Source: Rhizomys pruinosus (lineage: Eukaryota > Chordata > Mammalia > Rodentia > Spalacidae). From it: 64,000 bases of DNA. Below the pieces are notes generated by a model, which was not told the DNA's origin, did no database searches, and saw only the letters and a program-made list of their open reading frames with translations. The position numbers were made by a program, and so were the translations under genes. Location of the stretch: assembly GCA_009823505.1 (NCBI GenBank), contig VZQC01005689.1:64593-128592 (forward strand), in the 5' to 3' direction. This document shows, piece after piece, positions 9,377-19,545 of the stretch (its first letter is position 1; each line of letters begins with the position of its first letter).

Positions 9377-10600
9377 ATGGAGGAGGATAAGCGGGAGGAG
9401 GATAGACCGAGCAACCCCCGAGCCAGTAAAGAGAACAGCCTGCGCTTTCTCACCACCAAGTTCGTTTCCCTTATACAGGAGAGCGAAGATGGCATGCTTG
9501 ACCTCAATATAGCAGCTGAAAAGCTAGGTCTGCGCCAGAAACGGCGGATTTATGACATCGTTAACGGATTGGAAGGTATTGGTGTGCTAGAGAAAAAAAC
9601 CAAAAACCTTGTACAGTGGAAGAGTGTGGGGCCAGCTTCCAGTACTGAGGAAGATGTCGACAAGCTAGCTAAGGTCAAGGCAGAGATTGAAGAGCTGAAG
9701 CAGAGGGAGCAAGAACTTGACCGACATAGTATGTGGGTGCAGGAGAGCATCCGGAATGTCACGGAGGATGTCAAGAGCAGCTGCTTGGCCTACGTGACTC
9801 TTGAGGACATCTGCAGATGCTATGCTGGAGACACCCTCCTTGCCATCCGGGCCCCAGCGGACACCAACCTAGAGATGCCCATCCCAGAGGCTGTCCTTGA
9901 ACAGAACTTCCAGATTCACCTGAAGAGCAAGAGTGGCCCTATTGACGTGATGCTGGTGAACAAGAAGACATGCAGTTTGCCACCTGTCGCTGTGCCGGTA
10001 CCTCTCCCTGACGATCTGTTTCAGAGTCCACCTACTGTTTCTACTCCTCCACTTCTGCCCAAGCCTGAGTTAGCCGAGCCCCAGGAAGCCTCACGTCCAG
10101 GCAGTCCCCAGACAACTACTACTGCCCCTCTCCTTGGAGGCACTGAAATCTCGGAGGTGGCCAGCCCAGCAGCTGAGATCACATTGAGTGGTGGCCTTGA
10201 AACAAAAAACAGACATTTGTGCGCTCAGCTCTGTCCCGCTGGACCTGGCAGCACTGGGCACCCAACCGCTGCGATCTTCTGCCTTACTGGAGAGCGGCAA
10301 CATCAGGAGCAGCACCAGCAAAGCAACAGCAGCAGCAGTTCACCTGGACCCAAGCCTTCTACCTCCTTTGAGCCCATGGAGACTGAGCCTACAGGTGTTC
10401 TGGATCTGCCCAATGAGCCATCAGAAATCTTTGACCCCACCAAAGAAGAGCTCATGAGTTCAGAAGTACTGGAGGACTTGTCCCCAGAAGTGTTTATTCC
10501 GATGCTCAGAATACCTGCTGAAGGCTACAATGACATCTCCGTACTGGATGAGAGTGAAGGTATTTGTGACCTCTTTGATGTGCCTATTGGCAAATTCTGA
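9377..10600 (+). CDS. E2F4-like retrogene, right copy (407 aa)
   Basis: Same 407-codon intronless frame as the left copy: winged helix with RRIYD (56-60), dimerisation helix, marked box containing the E2F4-like stretch RNVTEDV (126-132), a Pro/Ser/Thr-rich linker with a short serine run (318-322), and the C-terminal DESEGICDLFDV pocket-binding motif ending seven codons or fewer before the stop. E2F4 is typically about 410 residues, so this is full length. Alternate-frame translations over 9550-9774, 10091-10321 and 10188-10457 are also identical between the arms, so the nucleotides are essentially identical. The frame has diverged substantially from E2F4 as I know it (for example KKSKN becomes KKTKN), yet all functional blocks are open. 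It could be an expressed gene or a well-preserved retrocopy. Expression cannot be judged from sequence. Confidence 0.87.
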   Translation: MEEDKREEDRPSNPRASKENSLRFLTTKFVSLIQESEDGMLDLNIAAEKLGLRQKRRIYDIVNGLEGIGVLEKKTKNLVQWKSVGPASSTEEDVDKLAKVKAEIEELKQREQELDRHSMWVQESIRNVTEDVKSSCLAYVTLEDICRCYAGDTLLAIRAPADTNLEMPIPEAVLEQNFQIHLKSKSGPIDVMLVNKKTCSLPPVAVPVPLPDDLFQSPPTVSTPPLLPKPELAEPQEASRPGSPQTTTTAPLLGGTEISEVASPAAEITLSGGLETKNRHLCAQLCPAGPGSTGHPTAAIFCLTGERQHQEQHQQSNSSSSSPGPKPSTSFEPMETEPTGVLDLPNEPSEIFDPTKEELMSSEVLEDLSPEVFIPMLRIPAEGYNDISVLDESEGICDLFDVPIGKF

Positions 10601-10888
10601 GAGGAGTATGGCCTGTGTGGCTGGAACCCAGACTAGGCTGGGAGCCAGCTAAGGCCCACCTCTCACGATATCCCTCATTTAGAGCCACTGTAGTGATTTA
10701 GAAAGATTTGCATTGAAAAAAAATATTTTATATAGATAATTTGGTTCTGATATTATTCTACAGTTATAATTTCCATTCCTCATGTAGTTTTTAGTAATTT
10801 AAAGTATGCCTTTTAAAGTTCTAATTGTCCTGTTTTCTATATTTCTTGTGAACCCATGTTGTGAATGATAAAAGTGAGAAAGATTTAC

Positions 10889-10894
10889 AATAAA
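10889..10894 (+). promoter_or_regulatory. Candidate polyadenylation signal, right gene
   Basis: AATAAA about 290 nt past the stop codon at 10600, within a segment that both arms share. A second AATAAA lies at 11032-11037. Confidence 0.45.
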
Positions 10895-11324
10895 AATGAG
10901 TTCCTTATATAAAGGTTAGTTTAATACTTTTTTCAGCAAAAGGAAATTGTAATCTTTGTATAGCATCTCAGTGAATATATTCCTGTTCCAAACAAAAAAG
11001 GAAATGAGAAGAAAAATATCTGTACATGTTAAATAAAGACATGATTATTTGCCAAGTATTTTTCTCAGAGTTTGTTGAATTTGCAGGTGGAAAATCACTA
11101 GATAGAGAGAACCAACTATATATTACGAGGTGGAGTTAATGATTCACTTGCCTAGCATTGCTTTACTTTACCAAACAGTGTCAAATTGTTCTTCATAGAG
11201 CTGGTAACAATTCATATGCTTACATACATATAGTAGATAAGAATTTGTGTATGCAAACTAATATTATTCTATTTCTGTGTGGTTTCATTTACTTCAAAAA
11301 TATGTTATTGAATGAGAGGAGCAT

Positions 11325-11526
11325 ATTTTTATTATTTTTATTTTATGTGTACGACTGTATTACCTACATATATGTAAGTGCACCCATGTCGTGCAATGCC
11401 TGCTAAAGATCCCCTTGAGCTATAGTTACAGACAGTTGTTAGCTGCCATGTGGGTGCTGGGAACCAAACCCAGGTCCTCTGCAAGAGCAGTCAGTGCTCT
11501 TAACTGCTGAGTTATCTCTCCAGTCT
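11325..11526 (-). repeat. B3-like SINE (right arm)
   Basis: Minus-strand tRNA-derived SINE: tail ttatgtgtacgactg, core ctgccatgtgggtgctggga, head agttatctctccagtctgg. It mirrors 5853-6062. Confidence 0.9.
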
Positions 11527-11649
11527 GGAAAGAAGCATATTAATTACACATTTGCTTCTATTCTTGTCATGTGTGATCAATCTATCTGTCATTCAGTACA
11601 CATTAGTAAGGGACTCAGTCCAATGAGAGTGTCAGAGTAGCAAACTCTT

Positions 11650-11672
11650 AAAAAAAAAAAAGAAAAAAAAAG
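11650..11672 (+). repeat. A-rich run (right arm)
   Basis: Simple A/G homopolymer-like run. It mirrors the T-rich run at about 5708-5730. The flanking word agagtagcaaactc occurs on both sides in the right arm. Confidence 0.7.
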
Positions 11673-12006
11673 AGTAGCAAACTCCTAAAGTCTTCATGAA
11701 GGTCTGTCTGTATCCTCCCTGCTACTAGATCTCAGGCCACATAATTCTCCTTTCTGAACTTTGGCTTCTTCATAATCAAAGTAGAATAACACTCACTTCC
11801 CTGGGTAAATATTAATAAGTTAACCAAAGTTTGATTATACTGAAACATTTATAAGGAAGAATTTTTAAAGAGACAAAATAATGCCCACGTCTGCAATAAA
11901 ATTTTTGTTAAAAGAAAACAATTATGCACACATGGAGCAGGAAATTCCAATTAGTCCTGCTGCCAGCACTTTGAAGCCATTTAGCAAAAGACCAGTCTCT
12001 GGCAGC

Positions 12007-12243
12007 ATTTTATTTTATTTATTTTATTTTATTATTATTTTTTATGTGTATGAGTGTACTGTCTGCATGTAGGTTGGTGCACCCATGTCGTGCAATGCCA
12101 CGGAGGTCAGAAGAGGGTGTTGGATTCCCCTGGAACTGGAGTTAAAGATGGTTCTTAGCCGCCATGAGGGGGCTGGGAATCGAACCCTGGTCCTCTACAA
12201 GAGCAGTCAGCGCTCTTAACCACTGAGCCATTTCTCCATCCCC
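12007..12243 (-). repeat. B2 SINE (right arm)
   Basis: Full-length minus-strand B2: tail atttattttattttattatt, then ctgtctgcatgtaggttggt, through to gagccatttctccatcccc. It is canonical, in contrast to its noisy mirror at 5140-5375. Confidence 0.92.
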
Positions 12244-12794
12244 ATCTGGCAGCATTTTAACAGGAACAAACTAAGCTTCAGCTAATAGAGGTCTGTGGTA
12301 ACTTCTCAAAGATTTTAAGAACCAGGACACCCAACCATTTGAAGAAAAGACTGATCCCTTTCCCTGCCCCAGTCACTAAAATACCAAACCATTCCTTAGT
12401 GAGTTATTTCTGTTGTAATATTTTCTGGCTATGTCTACAAAATGCCAAAACATGTGAAAACTAAAATGCACAGGCAAACCAGGTACTTGGCACTTTGAGA
12501 ACTGGTTGCTTTATTGACTTAATCTTTGCTCCCTCTAATGCATTGAGTCAAGCTGACTTTTGTGTGTAGACATAACTTTAGTGTTTATAGTTGAATTTCA
12601 GGTCATTCATCTTTAGTCAGTCATGTATTTGATCTGAAGATATTTGTGAAGTTTACATTTATGAAAATGTTTTGCTCAACATCAGCAAGTAGAGTTTTTC
12701 TTCCTTCTAAACACTTCATGGGGCATTTTTCTATTAATTGATTTGAGATATTTGTCTTATACTCCAATATTCTTTTCTTTCATAAACAAAATTG

Positions 12795-12918
12795 TGTCTC
12801 ATTCTCTTTCTCTCCCTCTCTTTCCCTCTCTCTCCCTCTCTCTCCCCCTCTCTTCCCCCCTCTTTCCCCCTCTCCTCCCTTTCCCTTTCCCTCTCCCTCT
12901 CCCTCTCCCTCTTCCCTC
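12795..12918 (+). repeat. Polypyrimidine tract (right arm)
   Basis: C/T-only tract with ctctccctc and ctttccc units, the mirror of 4467-4575. Homopurine-homopyrimidine mirror tracts of this kind can form triplexes; whether this one does is unknown. Confidence 0.9.
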
Positions 12919-13701
12919 ATAGATCCTTTGAGGGGTTTTTGCTTCAATGAGTTCCCTCTAGGGAGCAAAGTTTTCGCTAACTTTTAGTTGTTTAGAAAAT
13001 AACTTGGAGTCCAGGATTCCAGGTTCCGTGACTCCTGTTCCCAGTGTTAATATTCTCATTCCTCACGCATCTTATGCTTTCTGCCTGTTGGAAGTCTGAT
13101 CTTAGCCTCTCCTAGGCACCACTGGGTACAAATGGGAAGAGTCAGGAGCAGCAAGGAGCTCTGCCACTGGACAAGCACCATCTTTACATTCAGAAGCATC
13201 TGATTTGCCAAGTGTGCTTTCCACTGCAAACTCTCTTGACATAGGTTTGAGTGTCACAGCAGCTTTCTTCACAAGCATGGATTCAGAAACCTAGGTTGCT
13301 GTATATTGCTTTGTATGGTTACTTAATTTTCTTATTGGAAGATTATTTCTATTTTCCAACCATGTCTTCAGCATTGGAGACTATCTGAAAAATGGTGAAA
13401 ATTTGTCCAACTATATATAAAAATCTCTGTGTAAAATTAAAAAAAAAGAAAAACCTTGAGAGGACATTAAGAATAATCCAGCCTACCTTTTTTTCCCTTT
13501 AAATTCAGTTCATTTGTATTTATGGATATTTGCTCGCTTTGGAAGGTATTTTCTAATGCATTCCTTCCTCTGCCTACTTCATCTATAGGTTCTTCTTCTC
13601 TTTGACCTACTTCCTACACTGTATTTCACTGAGACTCAAATACTCTTTCCCAAATACATTTGTAAAACTTACTAGCCCTACAACTTAAAATGTAGCAGCA
13701 G

Positions 13702-13850
13702 CCGGGCATGGTGGCACATGCCTTTAATCCTAGCACTTGGGAGGCAGAGGCAGGCAGATCTTTGTGAGTTCAAGGCCAGCCTGGTCTACAGAGCGAGTTC
13801 CAGGACAGCTGGGGTGACAGGGAGACCCTGTCTCGAAAAGACAAAAAAAT
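13702..13850 (+). repeat. B1 SINE (right arm)
   Basis: gccgggcatggtggcacatg through gagaccctgtctcgaaaaga and an A-tail; full length. It shows the local B1 3' end gctggggtgacagggagacc, unlike the mouse form. Confidence 0.93.
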
Positions 13851-13876
13851 GTAGAAGGAAAGCTAGGGATCGTTTT

Positions 13877-14098
13877 TCTTTTTTTATTTATTATTTTTAT
13901 GTGTATGAATGTACTGTCTGCATGTAGGTTGGTGCACCCATGCTGTGCAATGCTGCGGAGGTCAGAAGAGGGTGTCAGATTCCCCTGGAACTGGAGTTAA
14001 AGATGGTTCTTAGCTGCCATGTGGGTGCTGGGAATCAAACCTGGGTCCTCTGCAAGAGTAGTCAGTGCTCTTAACCGCTGAGCCATCTCTCCAGCCCC
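13877..14098 (-). repeat. B2 SINE (right arm)
   Basis: Full-length minus-strand B2, ending gagccatctctccagcccc. Its 5' part (13980-14098) is duplicated exactly downstream of the inserted B1 (14248-14366). Confidence 0.92.
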
Positions 14099-14111
14099 TA
14101 AGAAATCCTTT

Positions 14112-14247
14112 TTTTTTTTTTTGGTTTTTTTGAGACTGGGTCTCCCTTTAGTTCCAGCTGTCCTGGAGCTCACTATGTAGACCAGACTGGCCTCGAACTC
14201 ATGGAGATCCGCCTGCCTCTGCCTCCTGAGTGCTGGGATTAAAGGCG
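14112..14247 (-). repeat. 5'-truncated B1 between two 133-nt direct duplicates
   Basis: T-run, then gagactgggtctcccttta through gctgggattaaaggcg; the B1 5' end is missing. It is flanked by exact copies of B2 head plus unique sequence (13980-14113 and 14248-14381), both ending taagaaatccttttt. It is absent from the left arm. Two readings: a B1 insertion with an unusually long target duplication, or a B2-B1 chimera with a 15-nt target duplication. Confidence 0.8.
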
Positions 14248-14496
14248 TTCCCCTGGAACTGGAGTTAAAGATGGTTCTTAGCTGCCATGTGGGTGCTGGG
14301 AATCAAACCTGGGTCCTCTGCAAGAGTAGTCAGTGCTCTTAACCGCTGAGCCATCTCTCCAGCCCCTAAGAAATCCTTTTTCAAAATGAAGTCACTATTA
14401 CACACAGTCCAGACATGCCAAGGTTTAGCTTCTGATATTTCTGGTTTCCCTATGGTCCCACAGCAGTAGGATACTTGGCAAAATGCAGAAACATTT

Positions 14497-14878
14497 TGTG
14501 TTAGTAACTTTTCAGTTCTGACAAAAACATCATCAGCAAAAGAGACTTATGGAGGAAAGAGTCTATTCTGGCTTACAGTTCCAGAGTCTGAGTCCAGAAT
14601 GGTGGGCACAGCATGGCACCAGGGGGCAGAAGGAAGCTGAGAGATCACATCTCATCTATGCAAAGCAAGCAGAGGGAGTGAACTGGAAGTGAGGTACAGC
14701 TAGAAACCCTCGAAGTCTGTCACCACCGAAGTGCTTCCTGCAACACCACCACAACTCTTGAGGGTTCATGACTTGCCCTAAACAGTATGAACAGCACGTG
14801 CAATTGGGAACAGAGTGTTCAAATACCAGAGCCTATGGGGATGGAGGACATTCTCATTTAAACCACTGCACACTTTAC
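14497..14878 (+). repeat. Rodent mid-repetitive element (right arm)
   Basis: agtaacttttcagttctgac, then cagcaaaagagacttatgga, cttacagttccagagtctga, a cagaatggtgggcacagcat segment, ctgagagatcacatc, and gtgttcaaataccagagcct to atttaaaccactgca. It is the same family as 54150-54528 and the mirror of 2750-3140. It has no coding content. The family name is not certain. Confidence 0.65.
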
Positions 14879-15082
14879 ATTTCATATTTTGGTCTTTTGC
14901 TAGGCTAGTAATATGTGTTCGTATCCTTCCTTACTATGCTAGGCAACTCCCAGCCAACCTTGTGATCACAAGAGGAAACAAGTACCTCACAGTATTGTGT
15001 AAGTGAGAATAATGAATGGTCTAGGTTTTGTCTCCCCCAAACAAACATAGATGATCAATAAATCTGTGTTCCTATAGCACAA

Positions 15083-15323
15083 TTTATTTATTTATTTTTG
15101 CATTTTCTTTTTTTAATTTTTTTATGTGTATGAATGTACTGTCTGCATGTAGGTTTGTGCGCCCGTGTCGTGCAATGCTGTGGAGGTCAGAAGAGGGTGT
15201 TGGGTTCCCCTGGAACTGGAGTTAAAGACAGTTCTCAGCCGTGATGTGGGTGCTGGGGATCAAACCCGGGTCCTCTGCAAGAGCAGTTGGTGCTCTTAAC
15301 CACTAGGCCATCTCTCCAGCCCA
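15083..15323 (-). repeat. B2 SINE (right arm)
   Basis: Full-length minus-strand B2 with canonical tail and head (ttatgtgtatgaatgtactg through ggccatctctccagccc). It mirrors 2289-2530. Confidence 0.92.
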
Positions 15324-15427
15324 CATAGCGCTATTTATAAATATAGTCCTGTCTCAGGGCTATCACTTGCCAATTTCTGCTCTAATATAGACTTGCAATT
15401 AGAACCAAAATTTGGAGTTTTCTATAT

Positions 15428-15568
15428 TTTTTTGATACAATGTCTCCCATAGCCCCAGATAGCCTGGAACTCATTATGTAGACCAGGCTGGCCTCGATCT
15501 CACAGAGTTCTACCTGCCTCTGCCTCCTATGTGCTGGGGATAAAGGCATGTAACACCGTGCCAGGCAT
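15428..15568 (-). repeat. B1 SINE at the outer end of the right arm
   Basis: tttttttgatacaatgtctc through gctggggataaaggcatgta and caccgtgccaggcatg. The inverted-repeat homology ends about 11 nt beyond it. Confidence 0.85.
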
Positions 15569-15841
15569 GAGAATCAAAATTTGTACAAGTGGGTTGGAAA
15601 AAGCCAAATAATGTGGGTGCATATGTGTTCATTAGTATGGACACTAAGTCTCAACATTATAATATCTAAGTAGATACCCATAGCAATATATAAATATGCT
15701 TATTAGGCAAACATGTATAAGAATTAAGTATGACTTCTAATAGTTCCAAATTGAAAGTAGTACATATGTTCATCAATAGAGGTACAGATAAATATAGTAT
15801 GTTCATACAATAGAATACAAAATGACAATGAATGTAAATGT

Positions 15842-16035
15842 GAGGAGCCATCAAGATGGTTCAATGGGTAAAAGTGCTTGTTTTCAAGCTTGATGATGTT
15901 GTCGAACCATTTTATTTCTGAAATCCCCATGGTAAAAAGATAAAAGCAATTTGTACAACTTGTCCTCTGATTTCCATAAGAACACCATAACACACATGCA
16001 CACATGTGTGTGCTCATGCACACACTAAATAAATA
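15842..16035 (+). repeat. Old B3/B4-like SINE
   Basis: Diverged tRNA-like head (catcaagatggttcaatggg), then a body ending in cacacatgcacacatgtg and aaataaatag. It is too diverged to place precisely. Confidence 0.55.
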
Positions 16036-17376
16036 GTCATTCTTCAAAAAAGTAATATTAAATACAGACACAAAATAATTCATAATACATTAACTAAAGT
16101 ACAGAAATAATTTACTTGTTTTACTTGGTTAGAAATAGCTTTGGTTTCATGCCTTTCCTAGAGGTAAATATATAAGGGAACAAATTACGAAAGTAGCCAA
16201 CACCCACCAACAATGTCAGAAAGATATTTCAGTGCCACTCTGAAGTAGTAATAAGAAGAGTAAATTGAAAAGATAATGGGGTGCTCCTTTTTCTACTTCT
16301 CCTCTCTAGCTCCAATAAATGAACACATCAAGAAAAAAGTTTTTTTTCAAAGAAAATAACTGTGAAGTCTAGATGGCCTCTATTGTATGAAATTGGAAGG
16401 CTTACTGAATTCTCTGTGAGGAACAGCCTATAAGGTATACCATAAAGGAGCTAGGGAATAGAACCATTACCAGGCACTGTAGCGGATCACACTTTCACCT
16501 AGGACCACCTGTTGACTCTGAAGCAGCCCCCAAATAGGCTGTATGACCCTAGTTTTATACATGGGGAGGACAAATGTGTAAGGGTTACAGACAACAACAT
16601 GAGGCGCTATGTGATTTGTAAGGATTAAAACACAAGACCTTACGGAGGAGTTACATTAATATGTGCAAAGAAGAAAAACTCAAGTCCACACCTTCCTCCA
16701 CTCTAAAGTCCCTTCTGATCCCCCCCCCCATTCCTCAGTCATGGGTATCTGATTTTTCTTTTCAGGTTTTTTCCTTTACCCTTTCTTTAGTGTTGTCTCT
16801 CTGTGAGCTTTTTCACCTTCCTGGAGAAAATGGTCTGTTAATCATGTTTGTTTGTTTTCTCCAATGTTTTAACCAAGCACTGAACCTTATCAGATTCAAA
16901 ATACTTTGTTTGATTGAGTCTGATATAATAATGCCTTCCTGTGTTCCTAGTTGTTATTTAGTAGAAAATAGGGGTAGTGAAATTCTCATTCTAAAAGGAA
17001 TAAGAGCTGCCAAGTAATACCTAGAGCCTGTGACTTCCAAAAGGAACACACATATATATGCTCAGGCGAGGAAGTTAACAGTTATTATTTGCCTACACAT
17101 CCTACAACATGACCTTAAAGCAGGGAGTTGTATTAATATGGCAGCACAGCTTGAAAGAAGTTACTAGAGGGCACACTCGAGTGGAAAGGATTTTTAGACT
17201 AAGGTACACTGTTCAAGTGACAGAGACACTCTCTCTTAAGCCTCTACTCTTTCTATGACTTGAAAATTTACACATATGTCTTTGTAAAGAAAGCATAATT
17301 ACTTTCAATATACAATTTTACCTACATGAATCCTCAGTCCATGTGAGAACCTATGAATTAAGAATTCTATTCCTTG

Positions 17377-17445
17377 AGGCCAGCCAGGTCTATGCAATAA
17401 GTTCCAGGCCAGCTGAGCCTGCAGGGAGACCCTATCTCAAAACAA
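17377..17445 (+). repeat. B1 fragment (3' part)
   Basis: gaggccagccaggtctatgc through gggagaccctatctcaaaac, followed by a (CAAA)n tail. The 5' half is missing. Confidence 0.75.
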
Positions 17446-17496
17446 ACAAACAAACAAACAAACAAAGAACAAAGCAAAAAACTAAAAGTTTCATTT

Positions 17497-17680
17497 TGTG
17501 TTTCTTATATATTAGTGTTTGCCTGCATATTGCATGTGCACCATGTGCATGTAATATCCTCACAGAACAGAAGAGGTCGCTATGTCCCCTGGAAACAGAG
17601 TTACAGATCTTTGTAATCTACCATATGGGTGCTGGAAACAGAACCAGGTCTTACCCATTAAGCCATCTCTCCAGCCCTGA
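17497..17680 (-). repeat. B3-like SINE, diverged
   Basis: Minus strand: gcctgcatattgcatgtgc, then cccctggaaacagagttaca, then gggtgctggaaacagaacca and ccattaagccatctctccag. Confidence 0.8.
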
Positions 17681-17950
17681 CAGATACTACTTGTTCAGTT
17701 CAGGGTTTTTTTATTACTTCTCTATCTTTTCTTTTTTTAACAATAAGTAATAATTTATGAGTACAAGCATCCTTCATGTAAAACCAATTTGCAAGCAGTT
17801 GTGCCCAAACCCACACAGCCCATGGGTCCCACCATCCAGCTGGGGGGGGTGGCTTGTGTATTCAATCAAGTTGATCAAATGAGTGTCCAGACTGTCAGTT
17901 CAGTTTTATAAAAATATTTATTATTTAAAAAAAAAAGAATTCCATTCCTA

Positions 17951-18096
17951 AAGGGCATGGTGGTGCATGTCTTTAATCCCAGCACTTGGGAGGCAGAAGC
18001 TGGCTGATCTATATGAGTTCAAGGCTAGTCTGGTCTACATAGTGAGTTCCAGGCCAGCTGGGGCTGCAGGGAGACACTGTCTCAAAAATACACAAA
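17951..18096 (+). repeat. B1 SINE with target duplication
   Basis: aagggcatggtggtgcatgt through gagacactgtctcaaaaat. Exact target-site duplication aattccattccta at 17938-17950 and 18097-18109. Confidence 0.93.
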
Positions 18097-18370
18097 AATT
18101 CCATTCCTAGTTTGTAAGAGAGAAACTGAGGCTAAAGTCTGAATGACCTTCCTGAACTCATGCAGCAAGTTAATCACAGCAGGGCATATGATTCTCAGTG
18201 TAGTGCAGTGGGGACAACTGTGGCTTCCAGGTGTACATGTGGTGGTGTATGGAGACAGTTTTTGTTGTCATGGCTTAAGGGGTGGGCATGATACTGGCAG
18301 TTAGAGCCCAGAGATGCTGTTGGATATCCCACAGTGAACAACACAATGCTAGGACAAGTGCCTGTTCCAC

Positions 18371-18372
18371 CT

Positions 18373-18424
<52 letters not shown>

Positions 18425-18449
18425 CCTCTCTCCCTCTCTCCTCCCCTCC
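18371..18449 (+). repeat. (CT)n microsatellite
   Basis: Long perfect CT run, then imperfect ctccctctctcc. It produces misleading Leu/Ser and Arg/Glu frames. Confidence 0.97.
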
Positions 18450-19334
18450 CACACACCCATACAAAGTCTCACTAATGTGAGTATAGGATGGCCAGTTTCA
18501 TCATCTAAGTCACCTAGAACACAATGATTTTACCTTGTGACCATATCCCTAAGTGTCACCTAAAAGGACTGTAGACTGATAGCACATCCCCAGGCTGTGT
18601 GAATACTAAGCCAACACTTGCCAGTATACCAGGCAAAGAGTGCAGAATGACAGAGGTCTTGATCAATAATTCTCTAAAAGGCCCTCCAGCAAATTCTTTC
18701 ACTCTGTGGGAGTGGCCACTGATTTCCCAATCTTCAGATCTTTAAATATGTGGAGTCATGAAGCTGTCATTAGACAAATCTCAGTGAGTTAGGAATCATT
18801 TCCTCCCTTGCTCAATGCTCAGGATTGAAATGACCTTAGGACAAAAATTCTTCAAGCTTTGGAATTCAGCACCTCTTTCAATTTTTGCCTTCCCTCCTTT
18901 TGTGGATCATTTGGGATCATTTCTTCTTGGTTTTCCCTTTAAAGAAGACCTTTTTTTAGACCATAACTAATAAGACACGGCATCATTGTCCAGTGTGCAT
19001 TTAGAATCACAGATCTCTTTTCTAATCTAGCTCTAGAACAAGCCATAAGAAAATCCAACTGTCTGAAGCATCCTGGAATGGACTAGAAGTTGCTGGCTCA
19101 GGGACCCCTTTTGGCAAAGCCTGAGCAGAATATATACTTCTTCCACCGCATAATCTCCTCTTTCCCAGGCATCTCTTATTCTGCCAGTTCCTATCTTCCT
19201 GGGAGAAACAGTGAGATTTTTCACAGAATAACTCTGCTTTCATATTCAAGTTATCATAAAAAGGCCCAATGTGTTTACCTCTTTTTTTTCTTCTAAATGT
19301 GTTTACATGCTTCTTTCCAGGCTTAATTTTATTC

Positions 19335-19545
19335 TATTTATCGAACATGGAGATCCTACTCAGTGAGTATCTGACACAGTTCTGGATACTTTACAAATGT
19401 TTCGTCATCCACTCCAAATAGCCTTACAAGGTATATGTGATAATCACCTCCTTTTTACAGGCTGACTCACAGAAAGTTCAGGCAATTTGCCAAAGTCACA
19501 CAACCAGGAAAAGGAAGATAAGGGTGTGATGGTCGGAGGATCTGT
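19335..19545 (+). repeat. MIR SINE (ancient)
   Basis: Matches the MIR layout: a core resembling gagtatctgacacagttctg, then actttacaaatgtttcgtca, then cacctcctttttacaggctg, ggcaatttgccaaagtcaca and a ctctggggtct-like end. Diverged, as expected for a MIR. Confidence 0.75.

Larger units (their letters stand above)
9284..15579 (-). repeat. Right arm of large inverted repeat (palindrome)
   Basis: Reverse complement of 2042-8080. At 6.30 kb it is longer than the left arm, mainly because of an extra B1 with flanking duplication (14112-14381). Where the arms differ, the right arm generally has the canonical SINE sequence, so it is the better reference for the repeat. It ends at gagaatcaaaa (15569-15579). 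Confidence 0.93.

Noticed and set aside
16661..17017. 118-codon plus-strand ORF
   Set aside because: No domain, no conserved motif, low-complexity start; likely chance.
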